Assembly (NCBI RefSeq): GCF_026013615.1
Contig: NZ_JAPDPI010000010.1
Span: 62,001-126,000, forward strand
DNA length: 64,000 nucleotides
Reading direction: 5' to 3'
From: Plebeiibacterium marinum
GTDB taxonomy: Bacteria > Bacteroidota > Bacteroidia > Bacteroidales > Marinilabiliaceae
Below, in pieces: positions 1-9,800 of the stretch (the stretch's first letter is position 1; each line of letters opens with the position of its first letter). The notes under the pieces are model-generated. The model was not told the DNA's origin. It saw only the letters and a list, made by a program, of their open reading frames with translations, and ran no database searches. Position numbers and translations under genes: made by a program.

Positions 1-1
1 T

Positions 2-1300
2 ACTGATTTGGTTCTTCTTTGTAGCGAGGTTTATGATTCCTTTAAAGACATGGCGTCACGGAATGAGGTAAACTACCTTTTTAATAGCAATAACAATCAC
101 TTTTTCTCAGCACTTGATAAAGAAAAAATTGAAGCAGTACTGTACAACTTACTGAGCAATGCCTTCAAATACACACCATCCGGCGGTGTTATAAAAATGG
201 AGGTCACTACTCCTTCGAGCACTATGAATCAGGAAATAAAAGTGAGCATTTCAGACTCAGGTGCTGGAATTGGAACCAACGATCTGGAAAAGATTTTTGA
301 TCGTTTTTACCAGTCGGGCAAACAAAATTTGAAACATGGAACAGGCATAGGACTAGCCATGGCGCAACAATATGCCCTCTTACACCAGGGGAATATATCT
401 GTAAACAGCCAATTAGGCCAAGGGAGTATATTCACCCTAACATTCCCTGCAGTACAAGAAGAAAACATATTAACAGAAACGCAGCAGCCCAAAGCGAATA
501 CAAAAACAGAGTCCCCCATTGACAACATATCCAATCCGCAACAAAAACATTTGCTAATTATAGATGACAACCCGGATATCCTGGATTATGTTGAAATGAA
601 CTTGCAAACCGAATTCAATATCAGTAAAGCAACAAACGGGGAAACAGGATATGAGCTTGCCCAAAAAGAAAAACCTGATATTATAGTATCTGATATAATG
701 ATGCCTGTTATGGATGGCATTGAAATGTGCACAAAAATAAAGCACAATGAAACGCTTCAGCGGATTCCTGTGATATTGCTAACGGCAAAAAGTCTTGATG
801 TGCAAAAAACAGAAGGGATTCAAAGCGGCGCCAACATGTACATTACCAAACCTTTTGATATCAACTATTTAAAAGCCTGTATCTACAACCTATTAAATAG
901 TGAAGAACAGCTATACAATTATATCCGCAAAGAACTGCTCGTTGCTCCCAAAGAACCTACCGACCAGAAAAACAACCAGGATGAGCAGTTTATAAAAAGA
1001 GTAATGGAAATAATTTCAGAAAACATTAGCAACCCGGAATTATCGGTTGATATGATCAGTGCCCAAATGGGTATGAGTTCCACCCATCTTTACCGGAAAA
1101 CCAAGGCTATTACAAATCAATCCACAAAGGATATACTTAAAAACTACCGGCTACAAAAAGCTGCCCAGATGATTAAAAACAAAGAAGGAAATATAACAGA
1201 AATCATGTACCATGTTGGCTTTAACAGCCTGTCCAGCTTTTCGAAGAGTTTTAAAGCGGTGTTTGGTGTTTCGCCAAGTGAGTATGGAAAGGAAGGCTGA
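2..1300 (+). CDS. Hybrid two-component system regulator (HTCS), C-terminal part, cut by window edge
   Basis: The reading frame is open from base 2, so the sensor and His-phosphoacceptor parts lie outside the window; the first in-frame TTG at 8 is not the true start. Visible domains in order are: the end of the HATPase_c domain (N-box NLLSNAFKYTPSGG, G1 box DSGAGIG, G2 box GTGIGLA); a receiver domain (acidic pocket IIDDN, phospho-acceptor Asp in IIVSDIMMP, Lys in TKPF); and an AraC-type double helix-turn-helix ending in GVSPSEYGK. Full HTCS proteins are inner-membrane sensors with a periplasmic beta-propeller that bind an oligosaccharide and activate a neighbouring PUL. The target is not visible; the gene points convergently at the rhamnosidase gene. 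The family call is certain, the inducer unknown. Confidence 0.93.
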   Translation, partial: TDLVLLCSEVYDSFKDMASRNEVNYLFNSNNNHFFSALDKEKIEAVLYNLLSNAFKYTPSGGVIKMEVTTPSSTMNQEIKVSISDSGAGIGTNDLEKIFDRFYQSGKQNLKHGTGIGLAMAQQYALLHQGNISVNSQLGQGSIFTLTFPAVQEENILTETQQPKANTKTESPIDNISNPQQKHLLIIDDNPDILDYVEMNLQTEFNISKATNGETGYELAQKEKPDIIVSDIMMPVMDGIEMCTKIKHNETLQRIPVILLTAKSLDVQKTEGIQSGANMYITKPFDINYLKACIYNLLNSEEQLYNYIRKELLVAPKEPTDQKNNQDEQFIKRVMEIISENISNPELSVDMISAQMGMSSTHLYRKTKAITNQSTKDILKNYRLQKAAQMIKNKEGNITEIMYHVGFNSLSSFSKSFKAVFGVSPSEYGKEG

Positions 1301-1380
1301 TACATAATTTAACCAGGATAACCAGGAAGAAGTACAATGACACTGGTATCAAGTAAGGTTTTTTGTACTTTTTGTGCAAT

Positions 1381-1431
1381 TTCTTCGCATATGCTATACA
1401 TTTCTTCGCACCGTCTTCGCATTTCTTCGCA
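1381..1431. repeat. Cluster of four TTCTTCGCA direct repeats
   Basis: TTCTTCGCA occurs at 1381-1389, 1402-1410 and 1423-1431, and the shorter TCTTCGCA at 1414-1421. The three full copies start exactly 21 bp apart (two helical turns). The function is unknown. A decayed minisatellite or a protein-binding array are both possible. Confidence 0.65.
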
Positions 1432-1437
1432 AAACCT

Positions 1438-1454
1438 ATGCATACCGTATGCAT
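1438..1454. repeat. Perfect 17-bp palindrome
   Basis: ATGCATAC (1438-1445) and GTATGCAT (1447-1454) are exact reverse complements around one base, directly after the TTCTTCGCA cluster. With a one-base centre it is a better candidate for a dimeric protein site than for an RNA hairpin. Confidence 0.6.
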
Positions 1455-1537
1455 TTTAATGCTTCTGCTTTGGGTTTGCTATGGAACATCTATGGGCCTT
1501 CTATGAACCACGTTGGCCTTTTTACACAGAGGCAACA

Positions 1538-1592
1538 CAGGTTAATCGCAAGTTTTTCGCCCTAAGAGTGTGAAGAACTTGCGTATAACCTG
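1538..1592. terminator. Imperfect 21-bp inverted repeat, possible bidirectional terminator
   Basis: Arms at 1538-1558 and 1572-1592 pair over 21 positions with three mismatches around a 13-nt loop; the core is CGCAAGTT against AACTTGCG. A small TCACC/GGTGA hairpin follows. The site lies between the convergent HTCS and GH78 genes, about 75 bp past the GH78 stop. There is no clear U tract on either strand, so the terminator call is tentative. Confidence 0.4.
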
Positions 1593-1666
1593 CGATCACC
1601 CCGTGGTGAATTGAAAACTTGTATAAAGGCAGGGTAAAAGAAGGGTAAAGGGAGGTATATCCGGAT

Positions 1667-4600
1667 TTATAACACATCGAATTCAAACTCCCCTGATTTC
1701 AAAGTATACACGACTCTTCCTTTTTCCTTTCTTAAAAACATTAAACTCTTATTTTTAAGTAATTTTTTATTAAAAAGTACTTTTTGATTATCTCCAACTG
1801 GAATATATAACCTAGCCGTTGTATTGGCTGGCACCACAAAACGATAATGACAGGTATCATTTTCATTTTTCCAACTACTCTCTATTCGTCCATACATAGA
1901 ATCATAATATCCTTTTGCATAAGTCATCTCTCCTGTAGGATCTGGCTCTGGTTGCAAAATAAAATGCTTGAATCCTGGATAATCTTCATCTCTAATAATT
2001 CCTAACGAATAATTATACATCCAGGCACCAACTGCACCAAAAGAATAATGATTAAAAGAATTCATATGGTTATTCCCTCCAAAACCGTTGTTATGGGTAT
2101 ACGAATTTAAACGTTCCCAAATAGTGGTTGCTCCTTGTGTAACAGGATATAACCATGATGGATAAGAAGTTTGTTGCAGCAGTCTGTAGGCTATATTTGA
2201 ATAACCATTATCGCTCAAAGCCTTACTAATCCAGGCCGTTGAAATAAACCCGGTCATTAGTGAATAGGGCTCACACATGGGACCATTATCTATTTTATTC
2301 TCCCTTGTGACAGAGTTAACAAAATGACCCAATACATTATTCTTATTTTTCTCATTTATAATATTGAATGCAAGTGGGAGTACGTACGATCCTTGTGTGT
2401 CTATTACTCTATCTCCAAAAACAGTTTTTCCGTTTTCTTCACATATATAGGTATGATTAAAGAATTTTTTTCGTTCTGTATGAAGTCCTTCAAAATATCT
2501 TTGATCTTCATTTTTACCAAGGACAGAGGCTACCTTTGACATGATTTCCAAATCATAAATAAAGTAACACTCCCAAAGAAGCGTTTTCTCATTTCTACTG
2601 TCTTCTAGCGACAGCCAATCTCCAAGCGCCCACCATTGATTGCGTTCATCTTCACATAAAATGCCTGATTCTGAATTTATTCGGGTTGCCAGATAATCTA
2701 TATAATGTTTCATGGCATCGTAATGGACTTTTAATAATTCAAGATCTCCATATTGTTGAAATGATTCCCAGGCGACAGTAATGCCAGCACTACCCCAAAG
2801 TGTTTCTCCAAAACCAACATCCAAAGGCGCAACATTCGGGAAATGCCCATCTGCACGCTGAAGATCACGCATTGCCAACATATGCCTGCGTAAAAACAAG
2901 GGAAGATCTGCTAAATAAGTTGCTGTTCTTGAAAAAACAGAGATATCTCCGCTCCAGCCAAGTCTTTCGTTACGCTGGGGACAATCAGTAGGTATCGACA
3001 AAAAATTACCCCATGTTGACCATGTGATATTCTCCCACAGTTTATTAACCTGAGGATTTGATGTTTCATAATATGAATTAAATTTATGAACAGAACTCAA
3101 AACCATACCTTTTACATCACTGAGGGGCAAGGGGCTGGTGATACCTGTTATCTCTATATATCTATAGCCATGATACGTAAAACCGGGTTGTATTATTTCT
3201 TGCTTTGATCCTTTTGTTATATAAATATCCTGAGCCATGGCTGCCCTGATATTTTCCAGCATTAGCATTTTTTCTTTCGACTCATACTCTTCTAATTCGG
3301 GATATAACACTTCTGAAAAGCGGAGTTTAATCTCCTTTCCCTCTGTAGTATTATGTAATATTATTTTAGGAACACCCACCATGTTTTGCCCCATATCATA
3401 TATGAAAACACCCGGGCGAACTTCAAAAACACTTACCGAGGTTAATTCCTTCACTTGCTGAACCGAAGGCCCTATTTGTCCCTTTAATTTTGCGTCTGCA
3501 AAATCATTAAAATCCGGCCAATTGGCATTATGCTCTTTACTTACAGTACCATCTTCTTTTATTACCGAAGCCGGATGCCAGTTGGATGCATCATAAGATG
3601 CCATACTCCACCCTTCTATGTTCTTCTCCTTACGGGCATCATAAACTTCACCCTGGAATATACTACCATAAATAACTGGCCCCTGGTTGTAATAACTCCA
3701 GGTATCAGGCTTGGTAACAATCTCCTTTTTACTGCCATCCTCATATGTAACAACCAATTCGGCAAGCAATGATTGACGGTCTCCATAGTAATTCCAATAT
3801 TCACCCTGATAAGTTATTCCACCACTCCACCATCCTTCACCTAACTTTGCCCCCAATGCATTTTTGCCACTATTTACAAATTCTGTTACATCATATGATT
3901 GATATAGTTGGGTTTTGTTATACTGTGTATTCTCTGGTGCAAAATAGCTGTTACCAATCCTGTTACCATTTAAATACATTTCATAAATTCCTCTTGCAGA
4001 AACATATAAACGAGCTTTTTTGACTTTAGAACCAGCTTCAAAAGTTGTACGTAATAAAGGCATCGAATTCTTACTGGGATTTGCAACAATCATGGCTCCG
4101 CCTTCCCCTCCTTTTATAACATACGAACTGTCTTCTATTCCAAATAAACCATTATTTTTTGCAAATATTCCTTTATAATTTTCATTGCTAAGATCTTCAC
4201 TAAAAATCACATTGGAAGGTAATCTAAAATGAGAAATATTCACATTAGAGAACAAGGCTGTATTATACTTTGGAACATGGAATCCAATATCACCTACTAC
4301 CGGGAAAGCGATATAATCTCCACCTCCCCGTCCTACAGGATTTAAGTTTACATTGCAGATTTTATTCTCATTTTTTAATCCATCAATAAAGATTGTAGTA
4401 ATACCTAAATTAGATTGAATAGTAACGCTATGCGAAAGGTATTTATTTTCATTGCTAATAATTCCATCATTAATTTGGTATGACTTAAAAGGCACCCCTT
4501 TTTTATCATCGGGATGATAACCAACCCTATAAATATTGAGCAATGCATTTCCTCCTGATTCCAGCGGTAAAAGATCCAATTCAATTTTTACATACGATCC

Positions 4601-5212
4601 GTCTTTTTCATTTTCAATATTGTAGATGTTTTTATTACGATCCAATAGCCTACTATCATTTGCTCCATATATAAAAGCGGCTTTTGTTGATTTTGTTTCT
4701 TCACCTAATTTAATAGTATAGTCAATTTTAAATACAGGAAGATAATGGGAGTATAATACCATATCCTCATTATTCCCACCAATCCAACAAGCACCATCCC
4801 ATGCAGGCGACTTATAATCAGGATTTATCAGACCCGTTTCAAACCATGAGCTTGATTTATGCTTTTTATTGTGATTGTCCCAAACTGTAACTTCCCAAAA
4901 ATACCTATGTGTTGAAGATAAAGGCTCTCCCTCATATTTTATATTCAGTGACACGCCACATTCTACCTTACCTGAATTCCATACTGAACGACCAGTCTCA
5001 TTTACAACACTTAACTGATAAGCTTTCTGCGAACAACCAGTTTGTTCTTTAGAAGCCTGCATCTGCCAGCTAAAATGAGGTTTGTCAACATCTATACCCA
5101 ATGGAGTGTGGACATATTCTACTTTAAGATTAACGATTTTTACTTCTGCTTTCAATATTGAAATTGAAGCAATTAAGATTAAAGGAATTATTATTAGCTT
5201 ATTCATCAACAT
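1667..5212 (-). CDS. GH78 alpha-L-rhamnosidase, exported, with an extra N-terminal insert
   Basis: Hydrolyses terminal alpha-L-rhamnose, probably in the periplasm: the first ~22 residues form a signal peptide and there is no lipobox. Order: Fn3-like domain (~24-128), an insert of ~240 residues (~145-385), the Bac_rhamnosid_N/CBM67-like domain (~395-530, GEGWWSGG), a concanavalin-like domain, the catalytic (alpha/alpha)6 barrel (~710-1090) and a C-terminal beta domain. The GH78 motif DCPQRNERLGWSGD lies at ~743-756 with the general acid Glu at ~749, and NSFNHYSFG is the late conserved motif. At 1181 residues it is longer than the common ~900 because of the insert, which looks like a jelly-roll (SHSVTIQ, TTIFIDG). 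It lies 165 bp after SusD, beyond a hairpin. The start MLMNKL could equally be the second Met. Confidence 0.93.
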   Translation of the reverse strand: MLMNKLIIIPLILIASISILKAEVKIVNLKVEYVHTPLGIDVDKPHFSWQMQASKEQTGCSQKAYQLSVVNETGRSVWNSGKVECGVSLNIKYEGEPLSSTHRYFWEVTVWDNHNKKHKSSSWFETGLINPDYKSPAWDGACWIGGNNEDMVLYSHYLPVFKIDYTIKLGEETKSTKAAFIYGANDSRLLDRNKNIYNIENEKDGSYVKIELDLLPLESGGNALLNIYRVGYHPDDKKGVPFKSYQINDGIISNENKYLSHSVTIQSNLGITTIFIDGLKNENKICNVNLNPVGRGGGDYIAFPVVGDIGFHVPKYNTALFSNVNISHFRLPSNVIFSEDLSNENYKGIFAKNNGLFGIEDSSYVIKGGEGGAMIVANPSKNSMPLLRTTFEAGSKVKKARLYVSARGIYEMYLNGNRIGNSYFAPENTQYNKTQLYQSYDVTEFVNSGKNALGAKLGEGWWSGGITYQGEYWNYYGDRQSLLAELVVTYEDGSKKEIVTKPDTWSYYNQGPVIYGSIFQGEVYDARKEKNIEGWSMASYDASNWHPASVIKEDGTVSKEHNANWPDFNDFADAKLKGQIGPSVQQVKELTSVSVFEVRPGVFIYDMGQNMVGVPKIILHNTTEGKEIKLRFSEVLYPELEEYESKEKMLMLENIRAAMAQDIYITKGSKQEIIQPGFTYHGYRYIEITGITSPLPLSDVKGMVLSSVHKFNSYYETSNPQVNKLWENITWSTWGNFLSIPTDCPQRNERLGWSGDISVFSRTATYLADLPLFLRRHMLAMRDLQRADGHFPNVAPLDVGFGETLWGSAGITVAWESFQQYGDLELLKVHYDAMKHYIDYLATRINSESGILCEDERNQWWALGDWLSLEDSRNEKTLLWECYFIYDLEIMSKVASVLGKNEDQRYFEGLHTERKKFFNHTYICEENGKTVFGDRVIDTQGSYVLPLAFNIINEKNKNNVLGHFVNSVTRENKIDNGPMCEPYSLMTGFISTAWISKALSDNGYSNIAYRLLQQTSYPSWLYPVTQGATTIWERLNSYTHNNGFGGNNHMNSFNHYSFGAVGAWMYNYSLGIIRDEDYPGFKHFILQPEPDPTGEMTYAKGYYDSMYGRIESSWKNENDTCHYRFVVPANTTARLYIPVGDNQKVLFNKKLLKNKSLMFLRKEKGRVVYTLKSGEFEFDVL

Positions 5213-5319
5213 CTATATCTTATTATTTCCTGTTTTATTTCACCTACATTTTTTATGCTTTGTAATCCCTATAATTATGGCACAATCAAGACTTTACTTT
5301 GTAAATTTGATTAAACAAC

Positions 5320-5327
5320 CAAAACTA
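5320..5327 (-). promoter_or_regulatory. Candidate -7 box for GH78
   Basis: On the minus strand this reads TAGTTTTG, a match to the Bacteroidota -7 consensus TAnnTTTG, about 108 bp before the GH78 start and just past the SusD hairpin. I see no TTTG -33 element at the right spacing, so it could be a chance match. Confidence 0.25.
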
Positions 5328-5337
5328 CTATTTTAAC

Positions 5338-5369
5338 AGGAGAGAATAAATATCTCATTATTCTCTCCT
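5338..5369 (-). terminator. Hairpin after SusD of the rhamnoside locus
   Basis: AGGAGAGAATAA (5338-5349) and TTATTCTCTCCT (5358-5369) pair perfectly over 12 bp with an 8-nt loop, 9 bp past the SusD stop. It probably ends or weakens the SusCD transcript, or protects its 3' end, before GH78. Confidence 0.65.
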
Positions 5370-5377
5370 TACTAATT

Positions 5378-6844
5378 TTAAAAATACGGGTTCAACTCTG
5401 ATTGTGATGATGGAATTGGAAACAACTGATTAATTGTAGTATAAGAGGAAGGTGAAACACCATATCCTTCAGGGAAGTAATAGTCCTGAGGATTGGCTTT
5501 TACCCTTTCTCCATATTCTTTCATAACAGTTTCTGCAATATTTGTCCGCACTAAATCCAGCCATCTCTTATTTTCAAATGCAAATTCCACTCTCCGCTCA
5601 CGAATAATAGCATCCCTTACTTCATTCTGGCCTGTAGCAGTGCTTCCATCCAGTCCGGCCCGGGCTCTAACCTGATCCAGATATATCAATGCCTCATCTG
5701 TTCTATTTTGTTCATTTAAGGCTTCTGCCAAAAACAACAAAACCTCAGAATAACGATAAACAGGCCAGTTGTCATCAGTATTATTTGTTAAAGAGTGAGG
5801 GTGAGCATACTTTTTAATATAAGGATAATCAACACCACTCGCCGAGATATAACCTATAGTAGCATCCTTTCTCAGGTCATTAACTTCGTAAGCATTAATA
5901 ATATCCGGAGTAGGAATGTTATACCCTTCAATATTTCTTGCCACCTCTGTAATCCCTGTAACAACAGATATCTCATCTGCAGTTATTGGTTGAACCAGGA
6001 AAGTATAAAAGAAATTACTTTGAAAACCTTCAGTTCCTTCTTTATATTGAATTTCGAAAATAGATTCGCTATTATTTTTCATTGAAGGATCAAAAACATC
6101 ATTATAATCAGGTAACAGGCTATATCCCGAGATAGCTTTTAAAACAGTTTCTGCCTCTGACCAATTCTTTTGTACAATATATACGTTTGCCAATAGCATT
6201 TTGGCAGAGCCTGTAGTAACACGTCCTGTTTCCTGAGTTGCTTTGTCAGGCAATAATTCAGAAGCTAAATCCGCATCGGCTATAATCTGTTTATAAATTT
6301 CATCTACATCAGATAGAGGCAAGGCTGTTTCATCTAAAGTTGCAGCTGGCGTAAGGTGTAATGGTACTGCCCCAAAATATTGAACTAAATCAAAATAACA
6401 GAATGCTCTTAAAAACAATGCCTGTCCTTTAATATTATTTTTATCATCTACATCAAAATCCACACCATCAATCAAATCCAGAATTTGATTTACACGGGCT
6501 ATAACATAATAATTATTGGCGTACTTAGTATCCAGTATACCATTTGAACTTTCTTCTATAAAATCAGCAATATATTCGCCCTGGATCGTCCCCCTGTCAT
6601 TGGGATTATACTTATAGGTAGAATTATCACTTCTCAGCTCACCCATTGCCCATGCGCCATAAGTACCATTATAAAGAGACCTAAGAGGAGCATATGCTCC
6701 ATTTATGGCTTGTTCAAAATCACTTTGTGTATTAAAATATATAGGTGTACTTAAAGTTGTTTCCGAAGGAATCTCAACGAAGCTTTCATCACAACTAATA
6801 AAACAAAGCATCCCTAAAATTGATAATATTATTAAATTCTTCAT
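5378..6844 (-). CDS. SusD/RagB family outer-membrane lipoprotein (rhamnoside locus)
   Basis: Surface glycan-binding lid for the SusC channel encoded just upstream. The N-terminus has a lipoprotein signal with the lipobox Cys at ~19 (CFISCDES). The body is alpha-helical with TPR-like repeats, as in SusD_RagB (for example RAFCYFDLVQYFGAVPL and RRVEFAFENKRWLDLVR, both classic SusD motifs), and the C-terminus has NQLFPIPSSQSELNPYF, typical of the family. The length, 488 aa, is normal. The gap to SusC is 24 bp, so the two are co-transcribed. The ligand is inferred to be a rhamnose-containing glycan because GH78 is the only enzyme in the locus. Confidence 0.95.
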   Translation of the reverse strand: MKNLIILSILGMLCFISCDESFVEIPSETTLSTPIYFNTQSDFEQAINGAYAPLRSLYNGTYGAWAMGELRSDNSTYKYNPNDRGTIQGEYIADFIEESSNGILDTKYANNYYVIARVNQILDLIDGVDFDVDDKNNIKGQALFLRAFCYFDLVQYFGAVPLHLTPAATLDETALPLSDVDEIYKQIIADADLASELLPDKATQETGRVTTGSAKMLLANVYIVQKNWSEAETVLKAISGYSLLPDYNDVFDPSMKNNSESIFEIQYKEGTEGFQSNFFYTFLVQPITADEISVVTGITEVARNIEGYNIPTPDIINAYEVNDLRKDATIGYISASGVDYPYIKKYAHPHSLTNNTDDNWPVYRYSEVLLFLAEALNEQNRTDEALIYLDQVRARAGLDGSTATGQNEVRDAIIRERRVEFAFENKRWLDLVRTNIAETVMKEYGERVKANPQDYYFPEGYGVSPSSYTTINQLFPIPSSQSELNPYF

Positions 6845-6868
6845 CTCATTATATTTTTAACTTTCAAA

Positions 6869-9800
6869 CTATTTTAAATTCACATTTACACCAAAGGTGA
6901 ATGTTCTGGGAACCGGATATGCTGAGAAATCAATACCCTGAGTGGTTGAACTTGGCTGATTTCCATTAAAATCAACCCCTACTTCAGGGTTTCCATACTT
7001 ATAATTTGTAAAAACAAAAGCTTGTTGTACACTGGCATAAACACGCAGGCTTTGTATAAAACTTGCAATTTTAGATGGAACGGTATATCCTAGAGTAATG
7101 TTTTTGATAGTAAAGTAACTACCATCTTTTACATATCTGGAATGAAAATCATCACGATCGTGTGAAGTGGAACCTGTTGTTTTACCATATAACCCGGCAC
7201 CTGGATTTTCTTCTGACCGCCATCTGTCTTCCACATCTCTCAACACATTAAATACGCCATCCAGATTAACCATTCCCTGCTCTAAGGCAGCAACAACTTT
7301 GTTTCCATAGGAGCCCTTTGCTACTATGGACAAATCAAGGTTCTTATATTTAAAATTATTTGTAAATCCATAAACAAACTTAGGAAATGGGTTTCCGATT
7401 TCTGTTCTATCGTCATTTTCTGTTACCCCTGTTGTTATTACTCCATCACCGTTTACATCTTTAAACTTAATTGTTCCTACTTCTGAATCTACAAGTTTTG
7501 GAGAGCTGTCAAAATCAGCCTGATTTTTATAAACACCTTCTTGTTTCAATCCAAAGTACTGGCCTATCCTTCCTCCAACTTTCGTTCTTGTAGACACAAA
7601 TCCCTGCCATACAATTAACTGGTCGCTCAATGAGGATAATGCCAATACCTTATTGTCACTAAAAGAAATATTAAAATTGGAACTCCATTTAAACTTTCCC
7701 ACTAAATTGTCGGAGTTAATATTGAATTCGTGCCCCCAAAAACGAATCTTACCAACATTACCTGTAAATGAAGAAAAGCCTGATTCTATAGGAACTGAAA
7801 GAGTATACAATAAATTTGAAGTTTCTTTTTTATAATAATCATAAGTCAATGCTACACGATCTTTAAAAAATGCAAGATCAACCCCCAGGTCAAATTCCTT
7901 GGTTTTTTCCCATCCCAAATCATCATTACCCAGGTTTGTAACCGCACTACCACTGTAAGTAGTATTATTAAAGGTTGTATTTACATCTCCCTCAACTGTA
8001 CTATATTGGGTGTAATTACCAATATTATTATTACCTGTAACACCATAGCTACTTCTTACTTTCAAAAACGACACCCAATCAAACTTACTCATAAAAGGCT
8101 CCTCACTAACTACCCATCCCACTGCAACAGCAGGAAAGTTCCCCCACTTATTATCTTTACCAAAACGCGAAGATCCATCACGCCTGATACTGGCAGTTAA
8201 TAAATACTTACTCTTATAATCGTAACTTAACCTGGTAAGATATGACAACATACTCCACTCCTGAATATCCATTGTTGGATTGTTTTTTACCAATGCAGCA
8301 TCAATAGTTTCAACCCTGTCATCAGTATAATTATATCCACTTATTACGCTTTGATCATATCGGTACTTTTGAGAGGTAAATCCTGCAAGAACATCTAAAT
8401 TGTGTCCATTGATTTCTTTAGAATACTCCATGGTGTTTTCTGTCAACCAGGTCCAAAAACGTCTGTTGGTTTCTCTAAGGTTGGCAGTAAGCTGACCTGG
8501 AGCACTTGCAAAAGCCCTGCCTGCTGTTGAGGGTTGAAAATAATGTACTAATGTTTGAACCAATTCCACATTTGCTGCAGACTTTAGTTTTAATCCATCC
8601 AACACTTCATATTGGATGTATTCATTTGCTATTAAACGCGTATCTATGGTTTTATTTGTGATTTCCTTAATTGATCTGACCCAGTTAGGCGTTGGAAATG
8701 AAGTTACCCCGGGAGTAGTAACAGTTACAGGATAGCTGCCATCTGCATTTTTGTACGAAAGGATTGGAGGAGTAAGAGTGGCATTTGACAACATTCCACC
8801 GCCGCTAAAAAACTGACCATCAGTTGATGGAGAATTATCAATATTGTATGTAGGTGCAAGGTTTACGCCTATTGTCAGTTTATCACTAAGATCATATTTT
8901 ACATTTGTACGTAATGAAAAACGGGTATAATCAGAATTGAGCATTACCCCTTTTTGCTTAAAATACCCCCCAACAACCGAACTACTTAATTTTCCTTTAC
9001 TAGAACTTATCGTTAAACTATAATCATTAATAGTACCAGTCCTTAACATAGCATCATACCAGTCATAACCTTTACCATATTGTTCCGGATTCTGATAAGC
9101 TTCCGGCACAGATTGTCCCAAATCCTCATAATATTCCTTTTTAAACCGGGCCCATTCTGTTCCATTCATAACATCCGGCCTTCCCTTATCCGGAACTATT
9201 TGAAAACCGGAATAAGCATTAATGGAAATATTTGATTTACCTGATTTTGCTTTCTTTGTTGTGATTAAAACTACTCCAAATGCAGCTCTGGAACCATACA
9301 ATGAGGTTGATGCTGCATCTTTAAGTATAGATATTGATTCTATTTCATTGGGATTAAGATCTATCACACCCCCCGAAACTGGAAAACCATCTATAACACA
9401 TAAAGGAGATGAGTTGGTAGATAAAGAAGCTGCCCCGCGAATCTGGATATTCAATCCCTGCCCGGGCTTCCCTGTTCCCTGTGAAATATTTACGCCTGCA
9501 AATTTGCCCTGTAGCTTTTGTGTAAACTGAGTAACAGGAATATCTGTCAATTCCTTTGATTTAATGGATTGTAACGATCCGGTGGATTTTCGTTGCGTAG
9601 TATTTCCGTATGCAATTGCAACAACTTCATCTAACCCAATGCTCTGATCATCTAAAACAACATTAATCTGCAATTGGTCTGAAACCATGATCTCTTTCGT
9701 TTTCATACCAATAAAAGAGAAAACAACGATTCCATCATTTGGAACTTGAGCTAAAACATATTTCCCATCTATATCTGTTATAGTGCCGATACTGGTGTTT

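Larger units (their letters stand above)
1301..1666. other. Convergent intergenic region with repeats, no gene
   Basis: This is a 366-bp gap between two convergent stop codons. I see no protein gene in it. It holds a cluster of TTCTTCGCA repeats, a 17-bp palindrome and a long imperfect inverted repeat, each listed separately. The short open frames here are low-complexity translations of the repeat. Confidence 0.7.

Noticed and set aside
1381-1431. Possible CRISPR array
   Set aside because: Repeat units are 9 bp and spacers about 12 bp with a degenerate extra copy; no cas genes nearby.
1251-1565. Open frames of 67 and 63 codons on both strands at the end of the first HTCS
   Set aside because: Their sequence is the translation of the TTCTTCGCA repeats and of HTCS antisense; no conserved features.
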